Assembly (NCBI GenBank): GCA_029378245.1
Contig: JARKIF010000034.1
Span: forward strand, 434,001-498,000
Length of the DNA: 64,000 bases
Reading direction: 5' to 3'
Source of the DNA: Roridomyces roridus
Taxonomy: Eukaryota > Basidiomycota > Agaricomycetes > Agaricales > Mycenaceae
In this document: positions 13,014 through 24,187 of the stretch, one piece after another
Layout of the letters: every line of letters starts with the position of its first letter
Numbering within the stretch: the first letter of the stretch is position 1
Made by a program: the position numbers and the translations under genes
The notes under the pieces: model-generated
What the model was told of the DNA's origin: nothing
Databases searched by the model: none
What the model saw: the letters and a program-made list of their open reading frames with translations, nothing else

Positions 13014-15291
13014 TTACTCGTAGCTGTCCTCGCCCCAGGCACCACGCTGCTTGAACACAATCTTGTCCCTCCGGCTCTTCTTCCGGTTCGCTTTGAGATC
13101 ATTCGCAAGGGACTCGTAGTTGATTCCCTTGACCTTGTCCTTCCCTCCTCGTTTGCCGATATCGGCGCCTTTGACCACGGCGGGGCGTTTCTTGCCCTCG
13201 TAACGCTGAGGCTGGTACCGCACTTGGGGAGCATTTTTCGGCGGATGCGGGAAGATATCTCCCCAGCCCGATTTTCGCGCGTCGTAGAACGGCTGCTTGC
13301 CTTGCGACTTTGGCACCGTCATCCGCATAATTTGCCCTAAAGCAGGGATAAGCAGATATTTTTTAGTCTAAAGGTGCGAGACTCACCCTCGGGGGTACAT
13401 CCATCCAGAATAATATGTCCGGGCTTCTTGATAGGTGGGAAGATGAGGCGAGGCCAGTTGTAAGCCTCGAGTCTCAATGCAGCGTCCAGCGCATCGGGAG
13501 AGAGTGGGGCCTCGATCGACTCAGCGCCTTCAGAGTTTTCGGCGACGGACTCCACAGGCGGTTCTGGTTCATCCTCGTTATGGAGAGACAGTTCCTTGAT
13601 CGGCACGTTCCCTTGCAGTTCCTTTTCCAGAGCGGCAAGCCCAATACGACCCACTCTTCCCACCGTGGTACCTGGGTCGGAAGGTCGGGGACCACGGCGG
13701 ATAACGACATACGAGTATCCCATGTCCTCATGACCGGCGCCAGAGTGTTTCGTATGTCGTACAAAAGACGGGCGTTGCAGCCGTTGTGAAAAGCCACACG
13801 TCAATTGTATATCGCCCGGGAAATGAAGAGGGCAAGCACGGTCGTGTGGGCACTAGAGCAAAAAATAAGTCAAGGATGTAAAGGGGATAACAGAAACGAA
13901 TTACTGGAGCAACAACATGAGAACCACGAATATCCCAATCTTCTGCCTCGGGGTCATCGAATTCCTTCCGTCCAACCCTGAGCAGGTATTCCCTGGCTTC
14001 GGCAACTGCCCCGAAGCCCTCCTTGGTATTGTGATCGATTAAAACCTGAATTGGTATCTCAATACAGCGATACCGGGAGATGGAGCCGGAAAATCTACCA
14101 GGACATGCGCTCCACTAGACCACATCTCCTTGATGAGCGCCTTGCGTGCCACAGACGTGGGAAGCGATGTTAGCATGAACGCAGAAAGAGCGACAGTTTG
14201 GTGCCCGTCCGAGCGAGGTATCATGTCGTTTTCTCGAAATGACTTGTGCCATGATACCCGTAACGGTCCAGGCTCGATATCTGGAGGCGCCAGTAAGAAC
14301 AGAGGCTAAATTGAGCGATATATGAGGCACTGACCTCGCAACAACCGTTTGGCTACCGTGACAAGTCCGTCGCGTTTGTCAACGCCAAGATAGTGTCGAA
14401 CAGTCGTATTGGATAGGACAAGGTCCACTGGTTCTTTCTGTTCTTCCGGGGTGTGCGGGTCTTGAAACGCATAAGCGCCACTCCTACACGGATACTACTC
14501 ATCAGGATGCATCGATCGCCATGAGAAGAAGAAGATCTATTACCACAGTCCACTGCCAGTTCCGGCACCCCAGTCAATAATACGCTCAACTCTCCATTCG
14601 GGTCCTAGTCTTCGTTTGACGTGGTCGAAAACCGCGGTGATCACGGAAAAATGCGCAGGGAGAGCCACGGAAGCGAAAGCAGATCCATCGCGCTCAGAAA
14701 GTTCGTGAGCTCGCGCTTTTGTCCGGTATTTGGCGTCATAGTCAGCGTCCCAGCTGTCCTGGAAGCGGCCCTGCTCATCCTTGTCGCGGAAAAGCCGCTG
14801 AGCATCGCTACGCAATTGCCGTTTATCGCCCTCTGTGATTCAATTTAGCAACATTTTTTTTTTCACGGAAATTCAGTACCAGAGATAATGACGTTGATTG
14901 ATTTCTGGAGCTCAAGAGGCAGAACGACGGCGCCGAGACTATGACTTCCATATTCTGCGGCTGGAGACTTGCGACCAGCGGATTCGTCGTCGAGTGGCTC
15001 AGCTTCAAAGTCGTTTTGCTCCGAGACAGTCACTGTACCAGACACCTCAATCTCTGGCAAGGTGTAGGGGAACTCTTCTAGCTCCTTCGCCGGGGGCAAG
15101 TGGTGTGCCCAAGAGCGTTTGTTTCCTCCGAGAGACATGTCGACATCGCGGAGGAGGTCGCGTAGCGCAGGGTCAAGCTCAATCCGAGGTTTCACTGGAG
15201 ACGAATGAACGGGCACAGAGGACCCGAAAAATGCGACGGAAGAAGGTCGCTTTAAAACACGCAGACCCCCATAGCGCGCAGCACGAAGCAT
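13014..15291 (-). CDS. RSM22: Mitochondrial ribosome assembly methyltransferase-like protein RSM22 (METTL17)
   Basis: This RSM22/METTL17-type protein binds an iron-sulphur cluster and helps mature the mitochondrial small subunit. The start at 15291 gives a basic presequence (MLRAARYGGLRVLKRPSSVA). The methyltransferase-like core includes LPAHFSVITAVFDHVKRRLG, the SAM-site motif IIDWGAGTGSGLW, and LVLSNTTVRHYLGVDKRDGL, then ALIKEMWSSGAHVLV. The cysteine motif CPHDRACPL with a nearby C-F-x2-R matches the Fe-S ligands of the family. The C-terminus is long and basic (PRLIFPPIKKPGHIILD, then KIMRMTVPKSQGKQPFYDAR and SGWGDIFP). There are about eight exons, and TAA is at 13014-13016. It starts head-to-head with SAD1 and ends 33 bp from uL1m, so three mitoribosome genes lie within 11 kb. 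Confidence 0.92.
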
Positions 15292-15347
15292 GTAAAATGA
15301 GAGAGCAAGCGAGAGCGTTACATCACACATCACACGCTCTTTCCTAA
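15292..15347. promoter_or_regulatory. 56-bp head-to-head promoter interval
   Basis: The ATGs of RSM22 (minus, 15291) and SAD1 (plus, 15348) are only 56 bp apart, so the pair must share its promoter region. No TATA box is visible. Confidence 0.55.
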
Positions 15348-17278
15348 ATGCCATCCACACGCACGGCGCCGGAAGACGATGAACGGCCCTCCAAGAGACC
15401 CAAAGTCTCAGATGATGCAGCAGCTTCTCGGGCGGCTGTGACGCAACACCTCGACGTCGAAGTGGGGGATGAGGAGGAGGAGGAGGAAATCATGCAGGAG
15501 TCGACCGAGACGCGCGCGTCAGACCTCTACCTTGACACGGCAAGTGCGTTCCAGCTCATTCCTATGATTCCAAGGCCAATTTCTACCCAGATTAATCGCG
15601 CGATTCTTGACTTTGACTTTGAAAAAGTCTGCTCAGTGTCGCTAACGAACATCAACATCTACGGGTGCCTCGTTTGTGGCAAATACTTCCAGGGTCGCGG
15701 GCGCAAGTCGTATGCGTACTCGCACTCCATACACGAGGACCACCACGTCTTTATTAATCTGCAGACTGCACAGGTAGATTGACTCCGAGCACCCTTTGCT
15801 TCCGCTCATCTCTTATTTCAAGGTCTACGTGCTTCCCGATGGCTACCCGGTCTCAGACCCGTCTCTGGAGGACATATCCTTCGTTCTTGCGCCGTCTTTC
15901 AGTCCCGCGTCGATAGCCAACATGTCGTCCCCCGAACATCTCGCCAAACCCTCGTACGACTTGGCCAACAAGGCCTACTTGCCAGGATACGTTGGTCTGA
16001 ATAATATCAAACGCAATGACCACATGAACGTTATCATCCACTCTCTGCTGCATATCCCTCCTTTGCGGGACTATCTTCTTCTGTCCGATTTCCGAGGCAA
16101 AGAAAGCGAGCTACTCAAGCGCTTTGCCGGTTTGGCGAAGAAGCTATGGAACCCCAGACTATTCAAGAACCAAGTTAGTCCGCACGAGTTCCTCCAGGAA
16201 GTCAACAGGGCTAGCGCTGGCAAATTCAGATTAGAGCAGCAGGGTGACCCCGTCGAGTTCCTAGGTTGGCTGTTAAATCGCCTACACATGGACACTGGTG
16301 GAACTAAACGAAAGAACTCCAGTAAGCCCGCCTCTGGTCCCTTCCTTCTGCCCATGACGCAATCTTTTCGCCAGGCATCATCTTCACGACCTTCCAAGGC
16401 GAGCTTCGCGTTGAGAAGCAACAAGTCCTTCTCCGCTCCGACTTCGGCGACGAAAAGCCCCGGTTTGATATCTCCCGAGGTGACTTGTTACACATGCCTC
16501 TGTCGTGAAGGAGACTTACTTGCTTGAAAGATATCACGTCCACTGTATCTCCATTTCTATTCCTTGCTGTGGATCTGCCACCCCCTCCGCTATTCCAGGA
16601 CTCTGTGGAGAAGAACATCATCCCACAGGTCAGCATTCACTCGGTTCTGGCGAAATACGATGGCCGGACAACTCAGGTTAGATACCATCTTCTGGCAGGG
16701 GTAAATCGCGGACGCTGACGACATGGTCCAGGAATCTGCCGGACAATTAAGACGCTACAAGTGCCAGAGATTGCCGCCATACATAATTTTGCACTTTAAA
16801 CGGTTTACAAAAAACCAATTCGTCGAAGAGAAAAACCCGACGATTGTGAATTTCCCCTTGCGAGGGCTCGACTTCCGGGACTGTACGAGGGCTCTTATCG
16901 TTGTCCGTCTCTAAACTTGACCGTTACTCCATCAGATCTGGATGCCCCTACTTCCGAATCCAAAGAACCCACGGTATACGATCTCATCGCCAATGTGACG
17001 CACGAGTCCGTGGCGGGGACAACCAGAGACAAAGAGAGCACAGTCTGGAAAGCCCACCTGCGTGCCGCTGGCGGAGGCGGCGAGAGTGAAAAGTGGTTCA
17101 TGATTCAAGATCTCATCGTCGAAGAGGCTCGCAAAGAAATGATTTTCCTTGGCGAGACAGTCCTACAGGTAAATATAATTCTCCATGTCCTATTTCACCG
17201 TTTGATGAATTTTTCAACTAGATCTGGGAGCGACGGCGCGACGGGGGAGGACCCAAGAGTATGGATGTCGATAAATAA
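15348..17278 (+). CDS. SAD1: U4/U6.U5 tri-snRNP protein SAD1/USP39, inactive ubiquitin protease
   Basis: SAD1/USP39 is a spliceosomal pseudo-deubiquitinase needed for tri-snRNP integrity. The acidic N-terminus (DEEEEEEIMQEST) precedes a UBP zinc finger (NIYGCLVCGKYFQGRGRKSY, SHSIHEDHHVFINL). The USP fold follows: LPGYVGLNNIKRNDHMNVII, LLHIPPLRDYLL, QGDPVEFLGWLLNRLH, RRYKCQRLPPYIILHFKRF and EKWFMIQDLIVEE. In the Cys box the catalytic Cys of active USPs is replaced by Asp (KRNDHMN), and the His box is degenerate, as known for this family. About six introns are visible (near 15775-15823, 16320-16370, 16480-16520, 16675-16735, 16885-16915 and 17169-17221). The stop TAA is at 17276-17278. Confidence 0.94.
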
Positions 17279-17318
17279 AAAGAATGAAAAGGGTCCGGAC
17301 ACGCTTTCGGGATCGACG

Positions 17319-17627
17319 TCACTTGTTCTCTACGGCGGCCTGTGTTGTCTTGCCGTCCCCGGGCGGATCCCGACGTGGCTGCTCAGACGACTCGGGCGAA
17401 GACTTCTGCATCTGTACAGATTCCCTTGAGAGATTTGTAAATTTGGATACTTAGGCGCTGCACTGTGGCACGCTCACTTTTCGAGATTCTTCTCCTGGAT
17501 GAGAGGCAAAAACGTGTAGATGGCAATGCCCGCCCCTAAAATGAAATGTGTAGAATTTTTATTTGGTGAAAGAAAGTTACTTCCCGGTGGCAGCTGCGAC
17601 CAAGTGACTCAAGCTAGGCCTCGGCAT
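17319..17627 (-). CDS. Small single-pass membrane protein (putative)
   Basis: Three short exons can be read on the minus strand. The first starts at 17627 with MPRPSLSHLVAAATGK. The second holds a hydrophobic stretch (GAGIAIYTFLPLIQEKNLEK). The third has ESVQMQKSSPESSEQPRRDP and ends ...QAAVENK with a stop at 17319-17321. The introns have donors GTAACT and GTGAGC. The second splice keeps frame, but the first does not join the two coding frames cleanly with the most obvious donor and acceptor, so the N-terminus is uncertain. The layout (short N-terminus, one TM, hydrophilic tail) suits a small inner-membrane or ER protein, but I recognise no family. It is convergent with SAD1 (about 40 bp). 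Confidence 0.4.
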
Positions 17628-18082
17628 CTTGGTACAAGGTCAAGTCTCCCCTGTTTTCATTTTAGTCCCCGGCTTGAGAATGAATCAGATCGGGAACGAG
17701 CCGCACAGTGGGCGCAGTGGGCGCTTGGTGGTGAACGTTCTTGTCAAGAGCAACAATGTCGTAACGATTCTCCGGCGTCGGCTGCACATTTGATAAGCTA
17801 ATTTTACTTATTCCACGCGACCTCGGTGTTTGCCCTCCACAATCGGGGAGCGGGGACCTGGGGAGAGCTCATCTCATCAACGCAATACAACGGCGCTAAC
17901 TCCGTTTAATTTTGAACTCCGCGGCATGTCCACAATCGCGTGCGTGCAATGGCCATTTTTGGAAGTGACAAGGAAAACATATTCGTATAGGTGGATCAAA
18001 AAGTTACATACAGTACATACATGAAGGGAACGGCGTCAATGAATTTTACGCTATACCCAAAGCCTGCAAAGGGAAATTTGGG

Positions 18083-18526
18083 TCAGCGGCCTTGCTGTAT
18101 CCTTGAAAGACCCACCACACAAGCATTTCGCGCAGCTGCTTCCTTGGCTGCAGCCTTTGTGGCGGCAGTTCCAGTTCCTTTCGGGGAGGACGGTCAAAAA
18201 TATTGCAAAGGCCGCAAAAATAATCCTGGGCACCTTTGACATCACCGGAAACTAGAAACACGGTGAGCTTTCGAGTAGTGTCAGGCAATTCACGAACCCT
18301 TGCACTGCACAGTCCACTGGGGTTGATGGGACAGGCCACTCTGAAAATCCGGCCAGCTGACTGTATGGCTTGCCTGCAGGGTCTGATAGTCTGGCCATTC
18401 GTTTAGCAGAGCGCAAGTCAAAGGCAGGTTGGCTACAGTTGTTCAACTTGGTGACATAGTCTACTTAGCAGGGTAAGCATAGAAAGGACGACTTGGAAAC
18501 CTCGACCACTTACTGGTGCTGGACAT
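18083..18526 (-). CDS. Single-domain dsRNA-binding protein A
   Basis: The spliced product is about 84 residues, nearly all of it one dsRBD (DRBM). Exon 1 encodes only MSST plus one base (18526-18514). Joining exons at GTAAGT, GTAGCC, GTTCGT and GTGCCC donors gives NYVTKLNNYYQTLQ (helix 1 with LNN), SHTVSWPDFQSGLSHQPQWT and VQCKVSGDVKGTGTAATK (the beta strands and the conserved G-x-G), and then AAAKEAAARNACVVGLSRI (helix 2, a degenerate KKxAK motif followed by the Ala-rich face). The TGA is at 18083-18085. No other domain is present. It should bind dsRNA; partner and role are unknown. Two similar genes lie upstream at 19301-19688 and 20555-20910, same strand. All five exons join in frame, which is strong support for a real gene. 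Confidence 0.8.
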
Positions 18527-19300
18527 TTTTATGGAGGACAATCCAAGTGCGGGTTTGAAATCTGCTGCCCAAGTCTCTCTCTCTTATATAGTAATTCGGA
18601 AAAGACTTACCCAACCTTACACAATTCCGTTTCAGATCTAGGTGACGATTCAAAGAACGGGCGGGATCAATACCCAAGTTTTTTATTGGCCGCATGGTCT
18701 GGAGTGCGGGAGGACGGGAAAACACGCGGCTGGAGCGCAGTACTCCAAGTAAATGGACGGAGACAAAGTTAGTGCGCGCCAAGGCGCCCTAACTGCAAAG
18801 AAGGACCCGGTTCGAAGATCCCAGATCCAGATAATCGACCCACCACCAAATTGACTGGTGGGACGGACACGGCAACATCCCACCACCGGTTGCGGCGGGT
18901 CTTTGAACATTGGAACGAGTTGATGATGATACTCAGCTGTCGAGTCGCCATCTTTAACACTGACGTGAGAGCCAGGGAGAGGCGACCACGGGAGGGACGT
19001 CCGGGGAGTGCGCAGGAATTGAACGTGGTCTCAACAGAGATTACTCCGTCGTCACCGTTGTGTTTGCAGATCGATCTATATCCCAGTTCGACAATTCAGC
19101 CAATGGAGAAATAACTTGAGAACAGAATCCCCGGAGGCGGCCGCTATCTCGGACAACGACTGAATGATGACTGAAATTCATCAACGCCCAGTGTGAAGTA
19201 TGTGATTTTGAACGCGGCTCACCTTTGGGTCACTGTGGATCAGTCCCGCTGATGATGCAGATGGAATGAGATTTAATCAGGTGATCATCTCGATACATGG

Positions 19301-19688
19301 TCAACGACTTTCTTCAGTGAGGCTCTGGAGAGCTTGGTTTGCGGCGACATCCCTTGCCTTTTTCTTCATGGAAGCAGTCCCTGTGCCCATGATCTCTCCG
19401 GAAACTGATGAGGCCCGGCGTTAGACAAAAAAGGTCGAAAGATGGCGAGAACCTTCACTTTTACAATTACAAGTCCAGATCGGGGCACTCTTGGAGCCAG
19501 AGGCCGAATCTTCCCAGCTCAGAGCGGCCACTCGGCCCTTGGACTGGAGATCTGTACTCGGGGACATCAAAAACAGGCATAACAAGGATGTACGAGCGTC
19601 ACAGTTGTTAAGGGCAACGGTTCCCGTTTCTGTATGTCCCAATGTCAGGGATGGGAAACAGGGTAGCACATGGGTCACCGTTGGGCAT
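19301..19688 (-). CDS. Single-domain dsRNA-binding protein B
   Basis: This second dsRBD-only gene encodes about 80 residues in four exons. Exon 1 is MPN plus one base (19688-19679), ending at GTGACC. Exon 2 gives ETGTVALNN and is cut in the same place as in gene A (one base after LNN). Exon 3 is YLQSKGRVAALSWEDSASGS followed by KSAPIWTCN. Exon 4 is FSGEIMGTGTASMKKKARDV followed by AANQALQSLTEESR and TGA at 19301-19303. Helix 2 has a proper basic motif (KKKAR) and the A-A-x2-A-L pattern, so RNA-binding residues look intact. Splice sites keep frame throughout. No partner domain is visible. Confidence 0.82.
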
Positions 19689-20554
19689 GACGTGTCAAGG
19701 ATATGTATGGCGTCAACGGCGGGTCTGGCAGAGATTGCTGTGGGTTGGTCGCAAAGTTTGAGCGCCAGCAAGGTTCTCACGAATCCAAATTTGCTTCTGC
19801 CTCATGGGTGTCGGTGATTTGACAAGCATCGTTATCAGGGGGCTTGTCCGGCGGTGAGATGGTGTACAAGTCTTGTAATCGTCCTGTAAGAACTATTCGG
19901 GTTCGCTTCCGCAGCGGGAATCAAACAAACTGCATGATCCTGATACCTCCTGCGTAGTCCAGAGAAGTGGAATGACGGTATAAAATCACTCAGGGCTACG
20001 GAGTAGGTCCGAAACGATTGAAGGCGTGGTTCCAGACCGGGCTGACTCGTGACGTGCAGCTCGCAGTATTCCGCCTTTCTAGAAAGGGCCAGGACGGGGA
20101 TATGCGATCCAGGGTTCGGGAGGGTTCGGGTTTGTCTTGGCGGTAACCGCATCTATGGTGGGCGCAAGAGGTTGAAACTGGAAAGCAGGAAACCAAAACG
20201 GGTGCAAGTGCAACGCATCACCAAATATGATTTTGATGGCCGTCTCGGCACGACTTGCTTTCAACATCGGTCATGGATGTCTAGGTGACCAGGTCTGACT
20301 CTGGTAATGTCGAGAGATATACCTTAGAACGGATCGAGGTGGCACGAAATCTGGTTTCAGCTCACTCGATTTGATTCAACCAAGTTACTTACAACTTCAA
20401 CTTACCTCCTTCAAGTCGACCAAGTTCGCAACAGAGCAACCATTTATTATGAGCAGAGTATACAATAAATAATACGACGGGGATTGGAGTAAGTCTAATT
20501 GTTGGATTTATTTCTGGGAGCCATCAGACCGTCGACGTTGTCCGGGCGTTGATA

Positions 20555-20910
20555 TTATGCCCGGGGCGGCCATTGACCTTGTGCTATGGCCGCAAGGGCT
20601 TGTCCTGCAGCGTTCTCTCGTGCTGTTCTTCTATTCGCCCCCCGGCCGGAGCCCCACTGGTACCCGTTCACTTTTTTGTGTGTGAGATGAAGCGAGAATT
20701 TGATTGCGTGAAAAAAGGGACCCACAAAGAACGGTAGACGTCCAGGTCTCCTGGTCCTGACGTCCGTATCTCACGTCTTCGTAGGCAACAGACCATCCGT
20801 AATACTGGGCTCGATTGTTCAGGTCGTTTCTATTAGACCGTTCTCGCGGCGCTGTAAGTATTAGGCAACCCATGGATGGCGACAATATGGAGCGCACCTT
20901 GTCCAGACAT
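20555..20910 (-). CDS. Single-domain dsRNA-binding protein C
   Basis: The three-exon gene encodes 84 residues. Exon 1 (20898-20910) encodes MSGQ plus one base, ending at GTGCGC. Exon 2 (20726-20851) reads APRERSNRNDLNNRAQYYGW then SVAYEDVRYGRQDQETWTST. Exon 3 (20555-20670) reads LNGYQWGSGRGANRRTAREN then AAGQALAAIAQGQ, ending at TAA 20555-20557. These are the LNN helix, the beta strands with the W-x-S/T-x-V pattern, and the G-x-G-x2-x-(R/K)-(R/K)-x-A-R helix 2 of a dsRBD. Unlike A and B it has no intron after LNN, so that intron was gained or lost between paralogues. The amino-acid identity to A and B is low outside the core, so the cluster is old or fast-evolving. Confidence 0.85.
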
Positions 20911-22854
20911 TTATATTTCACAGGAGGAGACGGAGGTGTTAAGTTTTCTTGGAGAACAACCCAACGACTCATGGCTTGGGTTTTATACTCCAAGTCGCGG
21001 ACGGAAACGAGATACCCCCGTCCGGCCAGTTGAGCTACTGCAAGAGAACCATTCCGATGGGTTTCCACAGCCCGGGCGAAAGACCTACCGGGGACATGGA
21101 ACAGATTTTGAACTGCATCGGGGACGGAGCATTGACTGATAATCGCGTGGCGAGCCTTCTTTCAATTATGAGTCGTCTCCGGCTGATAACTGCGGATGAA
21201 ACGGATATAGGACTGGGTTTTACTGCACCAAGGTTGGAAAATGTACATTTTGATCGAAAGGGGTGTAATGAGGCTGGGCGTCAACAGCTCACCTCGAAAT
21301 CTAAGGAAATGTTACGGTTTCGCGGTACTCCCGTGCGGCGCGCGCGCAGTAGCAGAACAACGGAGAAACTGCGTGAATGCCGCTGCGAATTTGACTGGCG
21401 GGATCTTGAATCGGAGTGCATCTGAATGGTTTTCAAAAGTCTTCTCTGATCGGACAAGTCAGTAAATACATATCGAGGTAAAACACCCCCAAAAAGTCGC
21501 GTTTAATCAGGAAGAAGTACAGTCAAGACCCGTCCCGACTGCTTGCAGGCTCGTACGAGTCACCCGTCGCCTCCAAGGTGAGATACCGGAGCTGTAGATA
21601 TGAGTCAACAACGGCCGACTCTCTTGCATTCTCCGAGTGAGATGGAAGGAGGTTAAGCGAGGCGAGCTAGCCTGGAATGTTCGGCAGGATATTACCCTTG
21701 CTCACAGCATTTTATTAGATTTTTCGACCATGCGGAGACGACGCCAGGGCTTCTATGAATCAAGCGCCCGTGGATTGGCGCCCACGGTGGCCTAGGGCGG
21801 TACGTACGATGTTTCACGAGGGAATCGTTGGATGCGTTGGAATTGAGTCTACGTCTGAATGCCGCCGAGGCCGCCACGGGAAGACTCATGGATGTGTGTT
21901 GAAAAATATTGATTCAGGAGGTTCAATGTCCTGAAACAAACGAGCGTCAGCTGGAACTGAGTGATGTATCGTACATGGAATCATTTACTTCAACTGCAGG
22001 ACCGTTGGCAAATGTTTCATGGTATTCGAACATCTTCCATTGAATGGCTCGCCGTGGGATGTCAGAGTTGAACTTGTGACGTCGTTTGAAGTATTTTCGT
22101 GGGTGTTGCCACAATTAATGCCACAATGAACTTGTTAATCCAAAAAGCGCCGTTAATTGCCAACAATTTGTGTGAGTAAGGAGGTTAATTCTAACAGCAG
22201 TCGTGAATGTATCCATCTTGTAATTGAGGAGGCGACCGCCTCGGAACGAACAACAGCAGGAGTTGGAGCACCGAACGGAACGCCGAGGGTACCGCCAGAG
22301 ATTGAGTCACGAATTATACTCGGCAATCCAAAGACGATGCCCGAGAGTACAGTGAATTTTGAAGATCGACCGAGACGAGATTAGATTGCCACACAGGCCC
22401 CTGCTCGCTGGGCGCTTCGCGCTTCCCTCGCTCGCGCCAGATATTGAGTCACGAATCATGCTCGGCAATCCAAATACGATGCCCGAGGAGTGAAGAAGTA
22501 GGTTCTGACGATCGACTGAGACGAGATTAGTTTGGACAGCACAGCAACCAGGGCTGCATAACAAAGTCGACATTATCGATGGTGAGTTAGAAACAGCTGC
22601 TCGGTTTTTTCGTCAGTGTTTGACATCGGACCTGACCGACTACACAGCCAAGTTAAACTTTGGGTGTTGACCAGCGGTGAGGGATGTACCTGAGAACACG
22701 GAGGAGATCTGCACAACGGTGATAGAAGAATTGGATTTGGATCCGTGGAATGGAAGACACCTTTCGTAAGAAACGGGTGATTCGAGGGTACGGGAGAAAG
22801 CTGGGCGCAACCGAGGTCGGAATACCGGATGGAGATTTACGCCGGGCGCTGAAT
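20911..22854. other. Gene-poor stretch
   Basis: I see no supportable gene in this stretch. Short open frames on both strands lack motifs and consistent splice sites. It contains the imperfect 142-bp direct repeat described separately and merges into a tandem array on its right. Confidence 0.4.
22296..22545. repeat. Imperfect direct repeat, offset 142 bp
   Basis: A segment of about 95 bp beginning ATTGAGTCACGAATTATACT (22301) recurs from 22443 with mismatches. Both copies continue through ...CTCGGCAATCCAAA and ...ATGCCCGAG to a shared CGAGACGAGATTAG at the end. The copies are too diverged for a recent duplication and are non-coding. Confidence 0.75.
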
Positions 22855-23600
22855 TCTTAGAACACGAGGCAAGTGGAAAATGGAGAGAGACGCTTGAGCC
22901 GAGTCATGGCTGAAATTCGAAGGGAAAGAGATGCACACAAAGTGTCGATGAGTGATGTCGATTCAAGCAACCGACTTGAACTGGCAAGTCCAGAACGAGG
23001 CACGGACCGAGGCTGCCAGTGAAAACACAAGGTGATCGCGATGGAGAGAAACGCATTGTGAAGACTTGACAGACTCGGAGGGAAGAGTGCCACCTGTAGA
23101 AACTGAAGAACTTTGAGAACAACTCAAATGCCGAATGGCTCAACTCACGTTGCCGGGATGAGGCTGACTGCCCGATGGAGATTGAAGAGGGGCGCTGAAA
23201 ACACGAGGCGATTGGAATGAGAGAATTAGGTTCGTAAAGAAACAACTACACTTGACCGATTCGAGTGCCACCTGAAGAAACTGAAGAACTTTGAGAACGA
23301 GCTCGAATGCCGAAACGCTCAACTCACGTTGCCAGAATGCGACTGACTGCCCGATGGAGATTGACGGCGGGCGCTGAAAACACGAGGCGATTGGAATGAA
23401 GAAAATTAGGTTCGTGAAGACTGGGTCGAGTCATGTCTGACAATCTTCTCAAGTAGAAATCGGCGTGAATGGATCGAGGTCGTGGGTCACAGATTTGCGA
23501 GGGGAAATACACGAGGAGATTGGAATGAAGAGTATTGCATTCTTGAAAGACCTGGTAGAGTCACAAGCGAGGCTGGTCGGTCCCAAGCGGAGATCCGAGT
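22855..23600. repeat. Decayed tandem array, period about 179 bp
   Basis: The clearest copies are 23089-23266 and 23267-23445. The blocks GCCACCTG..GAAACTGAAGAACTT, CAACTCACGTTGCC, GACTGCCCGATGGAGATTGA and GCGCTGAAAACACGAGGCGA each recur at an offset of 178-179 bp. More diverged pieces of the ACACGAGG..GATTGGAATG block occur near 22860, 23025 and 23506. The array has about five units of unequal decay and no coding content that I trust. Confidence 0.8.
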
Positions 23601-24187
23601 GAGCGGATAGTTATGGAGCCTGAGTCTACCGGAAGCCACAGACCTCAGGAGGTGGTGGGACAGGGATGGGAGGAGGGAGTTTTTTCCGCGCCGATAAATG
23701 ATGTGAATTCTAGCGGGAAAGATGAACAGATGGAGATGATATTGAGAGCAGAAAAGGAAGTATTGCGAGTGGAATGGCACTACAGCTGGTATAATGCTTT
23801 CGAGGACTTTGAAGGGCCTAGTGAGGGCCTTGGGAGGGTCTAGCGAACGGCATGTGGGGCTGTCGGCTGTGATCACGCACAGGGGACATTGGCATCATCG
23901 GCTGAGAGGAGGTCATCAAACAGGGCGCGAGTTGATTAGTCGGCTTGCTTCTTTCCCACACAGCTCTTCTCTTCGTCCGTTGTCCAGGACGTCGTAGTCG
24001 TTCTCCACCCCGTCGTCGTCGCCCCTTCGTCGTCGCCGTCACTCCCGAGCTCATCGAGAGCCCTTCCACCGGTCTACTTACCACCAACCAGCCCCAAATG
24101 TAAGACACGCTCCCTCTTCTCCTGCCATCATCTCACCCTTCCTTCGTCAGCCCACGGGCCTAATCTCCCCACTGTACCTCGAAAACC

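Noticed and set aside
15348..17278. SAD1 as a broken ubiquitin protease
   Set aside because: Loss of the catalytic Cys and His is normal for the SAD1/USP39 family and not a sign of a pseudogene.
18510..18782. Minus-strand frame containing a strand-like RTWIVLHK
   Set aside because: It looked like a dsRBD strand, but it is the leader of dsRBD gene A read in another frame. No LNN helix or helix 2 continues it.
19835..20290. Candidate fourth dsRBD gene between B and C
   Set aside because: Neither strand gives the LNN, G-x-G and basic helix 2 motifs in a joinable order.
22857..23512. Minus-strand repeats of a peptide like RLVFSAP..SPSGSQ
   Set aside because: The peptide repetition is a by-product of the 179-bp DNA repeat. 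Frames are not kept between copies and stops interrupt them.
22855..23600. CRISPR-like array
   Set aside because: Unit length is about 179 bp with no short conserved repeat and unique spacers, and the organism is a eukaryote.
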